Positions 35,421 to 48,244 of a DNA stretch of 64,000 nt are shown here, one piece after another; the first letter of the stretch is position 1; each line of letters starts with the position of its first letter. The notes under the pieces were generated by a model. That model was not told the origin of the DNA, ran no database searches, and was given only the letters and a program-made list of their open reading frames with translations. The DNA comes from Aselliscus stoliczkanus (lineage: Eukaryota; Chordata; Mammalia; Chiroptera; Hipposideridae). The stretch is taken from assembly GCA_033961575.1 (NCBI GenBank), contig CM066727.1:121756434-121820433 (forward strand), written 5' to 3'. The position numbers and the translations under genes were made by a program.

Positions 35421-35586
35421 CCATATTTTGCCCTGTATAATGTGCACTTTTTTGCCAAAATTTGTGAGGGGAAAAATATGGATGTGCATTATACATAGGT
35501 AGTGCTAATTTCGTTCCCTGAAAGTTTGAGCCTAAAACATGGGTGCACATTATACACAGGAGAACATTATACAGAGAAAAATATGG
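35421..35586. mobile_element. MITE with 8-bp target duplication (hAT-like)
   Basis: The left end ccatattttgccctgtataatg and the reverse complement of the right end (ccatatttttctctgtataatg) are inverted copies, shown here only to their first 20 or so bases. The flanks atgtatta (35413-35420) and atgtattt (35587-35594) match at seven of eight positions, suggesting an 8-bp duplication. The 166-bp body has internal repeats of 'tgtgcattatac' and no coding capacity. Confidence 0.75.
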
Positions 35587-35705
35587 ATGTATTTATTTGA
35601 TTCTTTTTTGGAAAGCAGTCATATATTGTTTTATGTATGAGGACTCATTTTTACTAGCACATTTTCTTTCCAAATTTGGTGTAAACACAAGGTATTTAAA
35701 TATAA

Positions 35706-35749
<44 letters not shown>
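35706..35749. repeat. (TA)n microsatellite
   Basis: About 21 TA units. The Tyr/Ile frame across it is an artefact. Confidence 0.95.
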
Positions 35750-35752
<3 letters not shown>

Positions 35753-36200
35753 AAAGGACTAAACCAAACCCAATTATGAAAAATCTATATATTAGGAAAT
35801 GCTTCTAACATTTAAATATAAATGTATATATAATATATATATTAGAATATGCTTCTATTAATTTTAATATCAATATGGAAGCACAAAATTTAAAAGTACT
35901 CATCAATATCTGTTTGGAAGTCCTTCTTTAACCTCTCAATAAAAGTATAATATTTTAGACCACACTTTGAAAAATACTATTTTACAGAATCTTTATGACC
36001 AATAAATGATAAAACAAATGACTGGAACAAAGTAAGTGAATAATGAATGTAAGTCCTTGTCTTCTTTCCTACAGACCTGTGCATGCACAAGCGCATGTGC
36101 ACGCACACATAATATGTATTTAAATTTCATTTATTACCGACTATATTTTAGGAAGAGCTGACTATTTTGTCTCAGTGATTGCAAACCTGTGATTAAAAAT
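35750..36200. other. No gene seen; AT-rich
   Basis: Contains a second short run of TA-rich sequence with a near-repeat of the 'cttctaacatttaaatataa' segment. Nothing else recognised. Confidence 0.4.
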
Positions 36201-36209
36201 AAATGAATA

Positions 36210-36315
36210 GGGCCGGCCGAGTGGTGCGGTGGTTAAGCGCTGGCTTGTGAAGCCAGTGGCCCCAGTTCAGGTCCCACATATGAGGGCCAGTGACACTGCC
36301 CTCAAAAAAAAAAAA
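36210..36315 (+). mobile_element. Short SINE, tRNA-like head only
   Basis: Starts gggccggccgagtggtgcgg, has A-box-like ggtggttaagcgctgg and B-box-like agttcaggtccc, ends 'gacactgccctc' and a pure A tail. Flanked by aaatgaata (36201-36209 and 36316-36324). Confidence 0.9.
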
Positions 36316-36765
36316 AAATGAATAAAATCAAATGTCAGTAAGCTCCTATTTTTATTTCTTAGTATTTACCCTAACATTACCAATTCTATAATTCTCAATT
36401 AGTCAATTGCTAACATCTTTAATCCATTGCTTCCAGATTTGTTTAGTGAGAATACAAAAACAGGTCATTTGGATTCGCATAAAATACATTTTTTTATTTC
36501 TTACATAATAGTGGGGAGGAATGTAGCTGAAAATTAAACAAAAGCTAGAAAAAATGTCTGAAATATAATTTGCTGCATAGCATACATTTGTATCCAGTAT
36601 ACTTAAAAAGGTAAAAATTCTAAATTTTTACAATTTTATAACTGTAACAAATGTGACACAATCTTTATTTTCTTTTTAGATATAATGTAACCCTTTCTAT
36701 GGTTGAAAATTTGGGGGAAAATAGGCATAGTTAAAAACATTTTTAAAATTTCAAGAACTATAGCA

Positions 36766-37219
36766 GGGCCATCTGAGTAGCTCAGTTGGTAAGAGTTGGC
36801 TTGGGAATGGGAGCTCTGAGCAACTGGGCCACCAGTTCGGTTCCCACATGGGCCAGTGATGCTGCGCCCTCTATAGCTAAGATTGTGAACAACAGCTCTA
36901 CCTGGAGCTGAGCTACCTTCAGTGGCCTGCGATGGTATAGGCTGCAGTAGGCTGCCATGAGCTACTGTGAGTGGCCGGAAGCCACTATGAGCTGCCATGA
37001 GCCACCATGAATGACCATCCAATGGCTGGCGACCGACTGCCTCAGCTGGGAAGAGCACAATGATCACAATACCAACATGAGCCAATGAAGCGTCATCCAC
37101 AACTAGACTGAAGAACGAAAAGGACAGCAACTTCTCTATTTCCTTTCCCTGATTCCCCAACTCTGTTCTCCTCCCCCAATTCTCCAAGAAAATCTTTAAA
37201 AAAGAAGAAAGGAAAGGAA
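36766..37219 (+). mobile_element. Long tRNA-derived SINE, head variant
   Basis: Starts gggccatctgagtagctcag, and the head contains an extra segment ('gggagctctgagcaactggg') before the B-box-like agttcggttccc. The body and C-rich tail match the other long copies. Flanked by aagaactatagca and aagaagtatagca (36753-36765, 37220-37232; one mismatch). The 202-codon minus-strand frame at 36636-37244 is simply the antisense of this SINE plus flanks. Confidence 0.9.
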
Positions 37220-37232
37220 AAGAAGTATAGCA

Positions 37233-37949
37233 AATATTCTTCAACAGCTCAAAATGTTTTGCAGCTGGTGATGGACATTTAAATGATATTATTTCTCATC
37301 TTTTCAGCAATCAAAAACTCTTTGATTAGCTGATTCTAAATTAAATGCCAGTTAGTCAATACTTTTTTGATCCTTTAATGCTTTAGAACTAAAATGAATT
37401 TATGAATTCTGGTGCATCCAGCATAGACTTTGTAATTTTCTGTAGTATTTGCTGTAATTCTGATGCATTACAAACTGCAGACATAAATTATTAAAAGGTA
37501 ACTGGGGGAAAAGAGAAGAAATAAATGGAAAGAAGCATGACTCACAATAAAATATAATTACCAAATCTTTATTTACTGCCTAAATTAAAATTTATTCTCC
37601 TATCTCCTGTTATTACAAAAAATCTACAGGAGAATTTTCCCTTTGTATATAAAGTAGATTTCTATGTTACCGTGTACTTTATTATCATGAACAGTAAGCC
37701 AAATTTACAAATTCTGTCTTAGTAGACCAGAGTTGAAATTTATTATAGCAGATATTATACAGGCGCTATGACAGATAACTAGGAGATAAGATACAGGGTC
37801 TAAACCCTGTACTGCAGATATAAATCAAACCAGAAACTCTCAATCTATTTTTTAGTAAGAATAATACAACCTTTAGTTTTGAAATAAAAAGGTAAAGAAA
37901 AGCTGTATTCCATTTCAAACAGACAATAAATAAAACTTTTTTAATGATT
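37233..37949. other. No gene seen
   Basis: AT-rich, with no recognised repeat or coding sequence. Confidence 0.4.
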
Positions 37950-37959
37950 AAGAATTCTA

Positions 37960-38391
37960 GGGCCGGCCGAGTGGCGCATTGGTTAAGCGCTGGTTTTGGG
38001 ATGCCAGCGGCCTCGGTTCGGATCCCACATGAGGGCCAGTGACACTGCCCTCTACAGCTAACAACAGCTCCACCTGGAGCTGGGCTGTGCGAGCCCCGGT
38101 GATGGTGTGGGCTGCCATAGGCTATAGTGAGTGGCCCGCAGCCAGCGTGAGCGGCTGGCAGCCAAGAGTGAGCTGCCAATAGCCGCAGTGAGCGACATCC
38201 AGAGGCCAGCGACCGATCTGCCTCATCCGGGAAGAGCGCAATGACGATACCAACAGTGAAGCAACATCCTCCGCAACTAAACTGAAGAACAAAAAGACAG
38301 CAACTTGTCTGTTCCCCTTCCCCGATTTCCCAACGCTGTTCCCCTCCGCCAATTCCCCAGTAAAAAAATAAATAAATAAAAAAAAATAAAA
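37960..38391 (+). mobile_element. Long tRNA-derived SINE, best-preserved copy
   Basis: Starts gggccggccgagtggcgcat. A box: ggcgcattggttaagcgctgg. B box: ggttcggatccc, close to the polymerase III consensus. The body includes 'acaacagctccacctggagc', repeated 'gagtgagc' type motifs, 'aacaaaaagacagcaacttg' and two C-rich blocks, then an A/AAAT tail. Flanked by perfect aagaattcta (37950-37959, 38392-38401). Low divergence from the other copies suggests a recent insertion. Confidence 0.94.
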
Positions 38392-38498
38392 AAGAATTCT
38401 ATATGTATTGTATTTAATATATTAAATATATATTGAATGTAAACTTGTTACATATATGTTTTACGTTTACATATATGTATTATATAGTTACAGATATA

Positions 38499-38629
38499 CA
38501 AAGGGTGCCCAAAAAAGTATACATATTTTTAAGAAAGAAAAAAATTGTATTAAAGTTATAATACAGAATATATACCGATAACAAAAGATGAATACAAGCC
38601 ATGTGTATACATGTTTTTGGCACCCCCAG
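38499..38629 (+). mobile_element. Tc1/mariner-type MITE family A, 131 bp
   Basis: Terminal inverted repeats: caaagggtgcccaaaaaagt at the left and, reversed, ctgggggtgccaaaaacatg at the right. TA lies at both borders (38497-38498, 38630-38631). The centre ('aacaaaagatgaatacaag') matches the longer copy at 43626-43861 with its transposase-derived part removed. Confidence 0.9.
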
Positions 38630-38631
38630 TA

Positions 38632-41600
38632 TATATATTAAACTCCTGTAACATAAGATACCCAAAAACACAGTGGCTTACATATAACAGATATTAATTT
38701 TTCCTTTACATGGTAATCCAGAAAGGGGATTGTAGGAAAAGAGAAGCCCAGGAGACAAACACCACCTTCTTTAAGAAGATTCATTGGAAGTTGTAGGCAT
38801 CACGATAATGCACATACTCAAGCAGTTGTGAGCCTCATCTAGCTGCAAAGCAGACTAGGAAACATCTGCAGGGGGGTGGCCACATGTCTGTTATAACTTG
38901 AATGATTCTATTACCAAACAAAAGAGGAAGTGAAGACTACTGATCTATCTACTATACATATACAATTTATATACACACATATATGTGTAACTCCATATGT
39001 ATGTGTGTGTATATATATATTTGAAATCAAACTAGGAATTAGCCAGTGAGATGAAACAAAGACTTTACCTAGGAAAACAAAACCAGTTTGAAATAAAAAG
39101 TTTATACTGAATACAAAAAGTATAGATTTCATTCTAGAAGGCATACATTAAATTCTTAAATTACAAGTAGGAAGAGAAAGGTTAAGAGCTAGGACCTAAC
39201 ATCACTGAGGGGGCCCAGCATGTTCTACACCACTCATTTCAGCTGTCTTTCATGGAGCAGCATGGCAGAGTGGAGAGAGCTTTGATTTTCTTGTCTGAAA
39301 CATATAACGCTGACACTGTGGGGTTTTGTGAGGGTTAGCAAGAATTGATTTACAGAGCATGTGAATATATGTATAATGTGTATTTATCCAGCACAATGCC
39401 TGGTACATACTGGGTATCTTAGAAATGATACTTTCATTAGTGTTACTTTAAACAAACATTTACTCATGAATTGAATTACCAGCTAGTGCTATTTAATAAT
39501 GACCTGCAGACAAAAGAAATATTCCGGTACTCAAGGAGTACTCAGAGTCTATGAATTATGCCAATCAGGAAAACAAATAATTTGAATAATTGTAATAACA
39601 ATTGTAATAAATGTAAGCTTATGATGAAATGTGGTCTCAAAGGACAGTGACCCATTCAGTTAAACTGTGTGTGTATGTAAATTCCACCAGCTCTATCAAT
39701 CCCATACTTTTTCAATACTTACTTGAATATTTTTTTTAATTTTTACATTTATAGTGAGAAAATAAATCTACCGATATTAGTGATGATGCTATTGAGTCAA
39801 AGATTAAAATGATCAAGCATGTCAACTCACTAACCTTTAGCATTCATCAGCCACTCATTGTGCTATATTAGTTCATTTTGTGCTAGCTATAAATGAAAAT
39901 AAATTTAAAAACATATTTGAAATGCAAAATATACAGCATAAAAAATAGTGGCTAAAACAAGAGCTGTCATGAAGGAAGACAAACAGATGTTCTCCAGAAA
40001 TTAAAGGGTCACAATGGAAAAAGTGCAGAGATCACTAAATTTATAGATATCAACATTAAAATATATCCATTATAAAAAGTAAAAAGAAAGAATTCACAGG
40101 TTCATAGAAATTTAACAGAAATGCAGCATATCACTGATTCTGTCAAGAGATATGTACAAAATATCTCATAGTTATTAATAAAATACTCTTGAATCAGCAT
40201 CAAACCACAGACTCTATCTCCTACAAATGTTCCTTCTGATTTCTTACAAAAGCACCATCAGTGAATCTTTCTACCCAGCATTAAAATCAGTCTCTTCTGT
40301 CTACTGAGATAGCTTAGGGAGCTAAACTACAAGGTAAAAAGTTATTTTTGACAATCATTTTCATTGTGTGTGTTCAATACTTAGTTCAATTTACTGTAGT
40401 AAAATAATAAATTGTATATTTAGTATGTAACCAATCATGATCACAATAACTAGATACTTTATCACATGTTTTAACTGTTGGGGAAATAGAAATGTCCTTA
40501 CTACTGAACTCTTCTAAATTTAACTTTCATAGATATTTTTACATTAATAAAGTAAACATTTTATATGAATGTACATAAGTACATCCATGTTTTCAATGAA
40601 TAATATTGTGCTCTAAGGGGGCCACATGCATCCAAATATTACCCAGGCTTTAATGAGTTTGGGTGAAGATCAGTGAAGATCCATTGATATTAAAAGAAAA
40701 GTGAAGGTTTTTCATTCACCAAATCAAGTCCACCTCTTAGAAAGGGACAGAGAAAATGAGAATATACAGGTAAAGGGTAGATAATACCCCTAAATCCCCA
40801 GAGCTATCCTGCAGGCATCACCTTATAAATTAGACTTTACCATCTCTTGTCCAGAACACTTTTGAAAGCACCAAGATCACACTGGCATGTGTGCTCCACC
40901 CAGGAAACCACCTGATCCTAACATAGGCTGACAGGATATTAAAGGTCGGTACAGTGTGTCATGACCTGAGAGCATGGCTTTCCTGAATCAGACTTCCACC
41001 AGTGTATCTATGGAGTTACAAGCTCATTCCTCATCCCTGCCATGTTTGTGTAGGCCCTATAATAAGTTCTCTGCCTCGATTTCCCACTTACATTTTCTTC
41101 TACTGGGGTAGAAGTCTTGCTGCAAACTCTATACAGCAAGGAAAAACTGGGCCCTGACCTCCTTGTCAGAGAGTAGATTCTACAGATGAATATCTCGTTT
41201 TGTGAGAACCCCTGTTTCAAAAGCTATGAAAGCACAGTACTGTCCCTAATTGCACGTATCTATCTATTCACTGTCTGGATACTCCAGTCACTTTGTAGTC
41301 TCCCACCTAAGATCAACCTCTTTGCACAGCCCCTGTATTCCTGTGAGCTTCCCCACCATTCTCTTTCTCTGTCTGCCCTACTTGTAACCTAACTGTGAGT
41401 CCCAGCATTTTAAGCAGCAATACCTCTTAGTTCACTTTATTAACCTGATAGCTTTGGGGAATAAAATTCTAAAGAAGGTCAAATCCTATTCCCTTTAACC
41501 AAGAACGCATTCCATTTCCTAGACATTTAGTAACTTTAGATACCTCAGACTCTGTTAATGCTGTCTAGTTTATGTATACATATTCTCAAATAAGCAACAT

Positions 41601-41635
41601 CTCTATCTTATCATAAAAAAAAAAAAACAGACCAA
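38632..41635. other. About 3 kb with few recognised repeats and no gene
   Basis: The only repeat I recognise is a sense MIR-like remnant at about 39290-39450 ('gtgagggttagcaagaattg', 'aatgcctggtacatactggg'). Frames of 60-77 codons on both strands show no motif. A paired purine/pyrimidine AT repeat (atacacacatatatgtgt) is near 38970-39020. Confidence 0.4.
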
Positions 41636-41639
41636 TCCC

Positions 41640-42010
41640 AATTTAGAGACATTTTTTAAAAAAATACATGACAGGTACTTCTCAAAACTGCCAAGAGAAT
41701 AAAAAATAAGGAAAATCTCAGAAACTAGTCACAATCAAGAGAAGCCTCAGGAGATACGACAGCTAAATGTAACTTGCATCCAGGATGGGATTCAGGACAG
41801 AAACAGACATTAGGAGAAAACTGAAGACATATCAATCAAGGGTGGACTTTAGTTAATAATAATTATTAACATTTGTTCATTAATTGTGACAAATGTACTA
41901 TACTGATATAAAATGTTAATGACAAGGAAACTGGTTGAGTAGTAAATAGGAACTTTCTGTACTAGCCTTGTGATAATTCTATAAATCTAAAACTGTTTTG
42001 AAAAGTTATT
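41640..42010 (+). repeat. Old L1 3' end, sense
   Basis: 'catccaggatgggattcag', 'acagaaacagacattaggag', 'ggactttagttaataataa', 'tgttcattaattgtgacaaa' and 'taaatctaaaactgttttg' match, in order, the 3'UTR of an old mammalian L1 subfamily, ending near an A-rich tail. Confidence 0.75.
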
Positions 42011-42514
42011 GAAAATAAGTAACATAATATGACAATTGTTATATATTTTACTTCATTCCAGAAATAAGCCTCTTTGCCATAACTTTTCAAAACCTTCTTT
42101 ATTATTATTTTTATTTAATTCAACTCATTCATTTCTTTTAAAGATATATAAAGATCTCCCTTTTTTTTCTGAGCAGATTAATGAGGTTATTTAAGGTCAG
42201 GTTATCTATAAATATGAGGACAGATTTTGTTTAGAGTTGAAAGGAGAAGCTTCATTTGGAATTCAAAGAACACTTAAAATCATTTTTGGTTAATTATTTA
42301 TACCTGAAGTTTCTCATTCTTCCTTTTGAATATTGATTTACATGAGCACAAGCAAACATCTTGTATGCTTTATAAAGGTTTCATTATGCTTCCTTTCTCT
42401 ATCTTCAATGTGTCTTCTCAGTTGGCCCATTTTTCCATCATCTAAGCACCTGTAGGAGGAAGATAATGTCCTCACTTTCGGCAGTGATGATAATGGAGTA
42501 TATGGCAGACTTAG

Positions 42515-42720
42515 GGAAAATAGAAGCTCCACTACTTAGTAGTTTTTCACCTTGTCAAGCTCTACAACTTAATTTCCTCCACCTCTAAAATAGAAATAAT
42601 ACTCATACTTACCTCATGTATATGGTAAGGATTGAATGAGGTAGTACATTTAAAATGCTTCACATAGGACCTACCACATAATAATGTCTCAGTAAGTGGT
42701 AGCTGTTATTTTCAGGACTG
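42515..42720 (+). repeat. MIR SINE
   Basis: 'acaacttaatttcctccacc', 'taaaatagaaataatactc', 'ttacctcatgtatatggtaa', 'ggattgaatgaggtagtac' and 'cacataataatgtctcagta' follow MIR order in sense orientation. Confidence 0.8.
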
Positions 42721-43149
42721 TGGTCTCCTATGAATTTTCATGTGACACAGAAGACAAACTACGTATGTTGAAGTTGTGAAACAGAGAACTTTGCCAAGGT
42801 CCAGGTCTCCAAAGACTGGCAGTCAGAACAAAATAAGAAAGTAAAGAAAAGGCTCCCCATGTTCAGGCGATGGTGGGGTTGTGCAGTCAGGGAAGCCATG
42901 GCAGGTCAGCAGCTTGGCATTTCCCACTGCGTTGTAATGTCTGCGTGATGCACTGACTACCTCCGCGTTATCACCTCCTCATATGTGTCAGGAGGTCATC
43001 AAAGTTGTGGTTCTGAATTTTAAAAAAAAGATTAATTATTACTGAGGCCCACTCCAAACTCTAGGGAAGGCAAAAAGAAGGCAGAAAGAAAATGTCATTA
43101 CTTACCCACAGTTATCTCTGGAGACCACACACACAAAAAGTAAATAATG

Positions 43150-43400
43150 TTTGGTATTATTCAATGACTATTTGTTGAATACATGTATCCTCATGAGGCA
43201 GCCAAGAGCTACTTTTTATTAAATCTTGCATATGTGACATGCATTCTACATACCTTATTTACTGCCCACAACAAACCAATGAAATACATTTGCATTATCC
43301 TCATTTTAGAGACAGAAAATTAAAAAGAAATTGTATAGCATATCCAATGTTACTCAGCGAGGAAAAGTGATTGGGCTCCAGGTCTCTCTGACTTAAGATA
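43150..43400 (-). repeat. MIR SINE, antisense
   Basis: 'gacatgcattctacatacct', 'cattatcctcattttagaga' and 'gtatagcatatccaatgtta' follow reversed MIR order. Confidence 0.65.
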
Positions 43401-43625
43401 AATATTGAAATACTTATTCTTTGTGCAGACATTAGAGGCACAACAGTGTGTAAGATAGAACCCAGGCCCACAAGAGCGGCCCATCCAGTGGGGAATACAG
43501 GTGGGGTAAGTGAGGCACAGGAGTAGTAGGCTGGTACAGGCAGAGGCCCTAACCCAGAGATGAACATTTAGCATACATGGCTCACAGCACTGAGAGAAGC
43601 ATGTTGTCCATTTGGTGCAGATATA

Positions 43626-43861
43626 CAGAGGGTGCCAAAAAAATGTATACACATTTTGAGAAAGGAAAAACTATTAAAATTGTAATACTCAATATATACC
43701 AATAACAAAAGATGAATACAAGTCACATTTGACTTCTGCAATTACAACTGGTGTTCAAAGTGGTTACCATCAGCTTCCAGACACTTCTGATTATAGCGAA
43801 CTGCTGCTTGAGCAATGTTGACCAAAGTATCCACTTGTATACAATTTTTTGGTACCCCCGG
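43626..43861 (+). mobile_element. Tc1/mariner-type MITE family A with transposase relic, 236 bp
   Basis: Ends are cagagggtgccaaaaaaatg and, reversed, ccgggggtaccaaaaaattg, each next to TA (43624-43625, 43862-43863). Between them the minus strand (about 43852-43742) reads IAQAAVRYNQKCLEADGNHF and then EHQL before a stop, which resembles the extreme C-terminus of IS630/Tc1/mariner transposases (…CLEVNGGHFEHLL). It is therefore a deletion derivative that kept the 3' end of the gene and both termini. Confidence 0.88.
43742..43852 (-). pseudogene. Transposase C-terminal relic inside MITE
   Basis: About 35 codons ending KCLEADGNHFEHQL-stop. Family resemblance is limited to this C-terminal signature; no catalytic Asp or DNA-binding motif is present. 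The longer 81-codon frame begins outside the transposon, so its first half is chance. Confidence 0.6.
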
Positions 43862-43999
43862 TATGAGATCCTTAACAGCAGGACTTATCTTATCCTTGGG
43901 TTCTTCTGTAGTGTGCCTATAGTAGTTTAGCCCACCTACTTTAATGAGAGAGTATGTGGCTGCACCTAAACAGTTACTTAACTCCACATGGTTGGGGGT

Positions 44000-44165
44000 A
44001 TGCTGTGGTTGGTTTTCTCGTCTGTTAAAGAGGGATGCTAGTAATCACACTGCCTCATAGGAAGGTATCTTTAGGAGGCCTTTAGACTAGTGCCTGTCAG
44101 CTGAGTACACAAATCTCTTCTCAGTTGGCACTATGCCTGCCAACAGTAGGCACTCCATCAGTGTT
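44000..44165 (+). repeat. MIR SINE remnant
   Basis: 'ttttctcgtctgttaaagag' and 'atcacactgcctcatagg' match MIR in sense orientation; the rest is weak. Confidence 0.5.
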
Positions 44166-46718
44166 TTAAATCAGTGTAGAGGTTGTGGAAACTTTGAATA
44201 TATTTTAGACAACCCTGTAAATAAACTTAAACCCAGTGGAGTAAAAAGCCAATTTGGCATAAAATGATTAAAAACAGGAAACCAATAAATTAATAACCAT
44301 TCTCTTCTACCAGGGCCAGCAGGTGGGTGTGAAAATCTAGACAATTGCCAGAGGTATATATGTGGCAGGATATTGTTATGATGCTGTCAGTCAGTCTTCT
44401 TTTGATTTCTTTGTCTGTATTTCTAACCCTTCCTGATAATGGAATTATCAGGAAATTCCTTGTCTGTCAGGTAGGAATGATGAGGGTGGTAGTTGTTGGT
44501 CTCCACTAAGCCAGATCATGGCCTAATATAAGCAAAAAAGTTTCGGACCTGCGAATTGATTCTTAACTTCTCCAAGGAATTCATCCTTTTATTTTGAATC
44601 TCCTGGTATGCACTACAATAGATGGGATCAAGAGAAGTAACTGCATAATATGGGAAAGAGAATGAAGATATAAGTCATCTGAATTTTGTAGATTCATTAC
44701 AATAGCAAGTGACAAAAGACTCTTAGAAATTACTTACAAGATTACTTGTAAATTACAAGATTAATTACAAATTACTTATACGATTAATTCCTAGACCTCC
44801 TTATTCTAAATTCTAATACCTTCCCTGTGAAGGAACTAGAAAACATGTTAATACTATCACTATGATAAAAATCCAGAATTTTTCAAATGAACCTAGAAGT
44901 AATAACAATAGCAGAAATGAAAGTCATATTTTAAAGGCAAAATGCTTTCCTTTTCTAGAACAACCCAAAATCTAATTTCATGCCTGACCCTCATAAACTA
45001 CCATAATGAATTCATTTGGCATGATTATGGGGTAAGTACAGCTCTTCAGATGAAATTTTGTTCTATTGTAATTTTGCTCCAGAGCACTATATCATTAAAG
45101 TGAAATATTAATGATATTTTTACTACAATTGTCAAGAAAATTATGGACAGGAGTCCAAAAACATAAAAGCTTGGAATTGTTTTAGAAACCTACATTTTTA
45201 AAATGTACTATTCAAAGACATTCAACTTCTTAAGAAAATAATGTATAACGACTCATTTATCATGGGTATTTATTATTCCAAAATTGCATAAATGCTTGGC
45301 TGAACAAAAGAGCAGCAGTAAAAGAATTTATATGAAAGATTAATTAGAATATAATATTTCCCTTTAGAACAGTTCTAAAGGAACTCAGTGTGTTGGTGTT
45401 CATTTTAATTAGAATTTTCACTTCTTTAAAAAAATGTAATACTTTTTTTTTTTTTTCACAACTATATCTGCCCTGAGAAAAAGACACTTTTGAATGACTG
45501 TTCTTTTGGGGATATTAAAGTAGGTTTTTGGCTCCCAAAATGACCATGTGTAACCTAAACCACGAAAATGTGTCTTGCTTTAAATTCCCATGGACAAAAT
45601 TAGTATGAGTCCTGAACCACTGTTTCCTGTGGAAAATACTAGCCTACTACTGGGAATAAATTTTCCCCTAAAACTTGCTGGTATTATAGAACAGTTTTGA
45701 CAATAGTACTGCTAATAGCAGAACTTTTGGGGTGTTTTTTTTGTTTGTTTATTATTATGGACCACTATTAAGTTGAATAAACTATTATTATTTTAGATTT
45801 TGAATAAAATGTATTCAAGAATATATTTTAATAACAATAAAGAAAGTTTGTGGGAAATATTTCCTTTGTTTTGCTTTTTTTCTAAGAGTATAACTAACAG
45901 ATTACTGGAGTGGGTGGATTTAGTGGGTAGGAATTAATAACTGAAGAAGCTTCTCTCTAGGAGAGAAAGTTAATGTAGAGCCTAGAAAAAGAACATATGC
46001 TTGTCAAGCTTTGTATAACAAAGTCAGGCTTTGTTAATTTCAATATTCTGAACTTCTCCAGAGTTGTTTTACTTGATGGCACCAAGGCCATAATATAGCT
46101 GGAATCAGTATGAGAAAACAGGAAGTGTCTTAGTTGTCACAAAATTGAAAATTTACTCTTACATATTCCATTCAAAGGGTACTCTTTTAGGACTTTCATC
46201 ATGATCTTTATTTTCAGACACAGGCCAAATTGTCTCAATCATCGCAGGCTGTGGAGACTCCAAAGGGTGATTGAATTGGTGACAGCTTTTCTGTTGTCCA
46301 GGATAGCGAAAAAGAGAAAAATTATAAAAAATTGAATCCCAGGCTAAAAAATTTAAAAAGCAGTGGATGACTCAAATATTGCAGGCCTTCTCATTTCATG
46401 AGAATATCAGTCTTCTGTTGAATTGTACAACATGGGATCAAAATATTGTCAAAAGTCTTGTTCAATATCTGAGTTGAAGATTGCATGAAGTGATACCCTA
46501 TGATTGGTAAATAAGGTCTTGTATTACTTGACCCTACTGAAGGTAACACTTCAAGTACTACATAAAATAGTTTTTTAAAGTATAACCTGAAAACACTAGA
46601 GAAGATTGCAAAATGGCAAATTCTGGAGGAAAATCATAAAATGTTTTTTGTGCGTTCAGAATGTATGCATGACAACTGTAACATAAACAAGTGTGGGAGA
46701 AAATGGACCTTTAAAACT
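44166..46718. other. About 2.5 kb with no recognised repeat or gene
   Basis: AT-rich DNA with a T-run near 45443-45457. No frame reaches 60 codons. A small local tandem of 'aattacttacaagattac' type units is present at about 44728-44785. Confidence 0.45.
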
Positions 46719-46730
46719 GCATGTATTTAT

Positions 46731-46887
46731 GGGCTGGCTGAGTGGCTCAGTTGGGTAAGAGCTCGCTCAAGAGTGTGAGCTGAGCTCTGAGCAACAGCAG
46801 TTCAATGCCCAGCCTGAACTGAGCCTGAGCTGCCACCAAGCTGCCAACAGGTGGCAGGATGGCTCAGCCAAAACAAAACACAAAACA
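46731..46887 (+). mobile_element. Medium-length tRNA-derived SINE (about 155 bp)
   Basis: Starts gggctggctgagtggctcag and matches the copy at 13529-13684 throughout ('gctcgctcaagagtgtgagc', 'gcaacagcagttcaatgccc', 'caacaggtggcaggatggct'), ending in an A/C-rich tail. Flanked by gcatgtattta and gcaagtatttt (46719-46729, 46888-46898; two mismatches in eleven positions). Confidence 0.87.
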
Positions 46888-46984
46888 GCAAGTATTTTAC
46901 ATTTCTTCCTGAACTGTTATATTAATTCTAGGTAGATAGTAAAAACAGAAACAATAAGAAAGTAAATGTGTTGTTTTAAGCTGC

Positions 46985-48240
46985 TAAAAAGATGTAACTG
47001 AACACAATTCCAAATAATTCATTGGTCAATGAAGTAATAGAAAGGAAAATTATAAAATACTTTGAACATAAGGATGACAACAATAATACAACTTATCAAA
47101 AATGGAGGGATGCAGCTAAAACAGTAATTAGAGGATCTTATAACTGAAGGATATTATAAATACTTTTATTAGTAAAAAAAGGTCTAAAACCAATAATCTA
47201 AGGTTTCACCTTAAGAAACTAGAAAAAAAGAGCAAAGTAAATCAAAGTAAGTAAAAGGACAGAAATAATAAGAATAAGAAAGAAATCAGTAAACAATAGA
47301 AAAAAATAACAAATCTAAAACCTGATTATTTGAAAAGGTCAAGAAAATTGTTACACCCCTGGTTAAACTGATCAAGACAAAAAGACAGAAAATATATTAT
47401 CATGTAAAGAATGAAACAGGGACTAACACTACAGATCTTACAGAAATTGAAAGAAAAATAAGAGTAGCCTGAACATCCCTATGCCAATAAATCTGACAAC
47501 TTGGAAAAAAACGTCAAATTCTCTGAAAAATACAACTTAACCAAAATTGACAAAATATGAAACAGACAATCTGAATATTCCTATATCTATTAAAGAGATT
47601 GAATTTTTATCAAAAATTCTCCTGCAAAGAAAATTCCAGGCTTAGGTGCTTTCAATGTTGGATTCTATCAAACATTTAAGAAAGAAATACTGCCAATTTT
47701 ATGCAATAGTTTTATGAGAAAATACAAAAGGTTATATTTCTCAACAAATACATTATTACAAAGTTCTAAACCAATATTCCTCAGGTGTAGCTGCAAAAAT
47801 ACTTGACAAAATAGAAGCTAATTGAATGTAGCAACATACAGAAGGATAATACAATGTGACCAAATAGTTTATTAAAGCAATACAAGGTTCATTTTAACAT
47901 TCACTAATTTAAGTTACCATGTAACTGAACTAAAAGGAGAAAAAACATGATTATCTCAATAATGCAGAAAAAGTGTTAGAGAAAATTTAACATACATTCA
48001 TTGTTTTTAAAAAATGTCAGCAACCAAGGCATAGAAGGAGTTTTCCTCAAAATGATTAAAATATGGTTTATTATTTATAGTAAGAATAAACTATACTTAA
48101 TGGTAAAAGACTGAATGCTTTCTCCCTAAGTTTGGTAGTAATGCAAAAATGCCAGCCCTCATCACTTATATTCATCATTATACTGGTAGTCCTCAATAAT
48201 TGCAATAAGACAGTAAAGTTAAAAGTCATAAACATTAGAA
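46985..48240 (+). mobile_element. Old L1 ORF2 fragment, sense
   Basis: 'ctaaaacagtaattagagga', 'taaggtttcaccttaagaaa', 'agcaaagtaaatcaaagtaa', 'agaaataataagaataagaa' and 'ctggttaaactgatcaagac' are recognisable words of the reverse-transcriptase part of an old L1. It is truncated at both ends and full of stops. Confidence 0.75.
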
Positions 48241-48244
48241 AAAT

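Noticed and set aside
36636..37244. 202-codon minus-strand frame
   Set aside because: It is the antisense of the long SINE at 36766-37219 plus flanks. Equivalent partial frames appear over the SINEs at 574-858, 20457-20867, 29320-29643 and 38122-38352, so the shared peptide words (such as GNRQVAV and FSLVVED) reflect the repeat and not a protein family.
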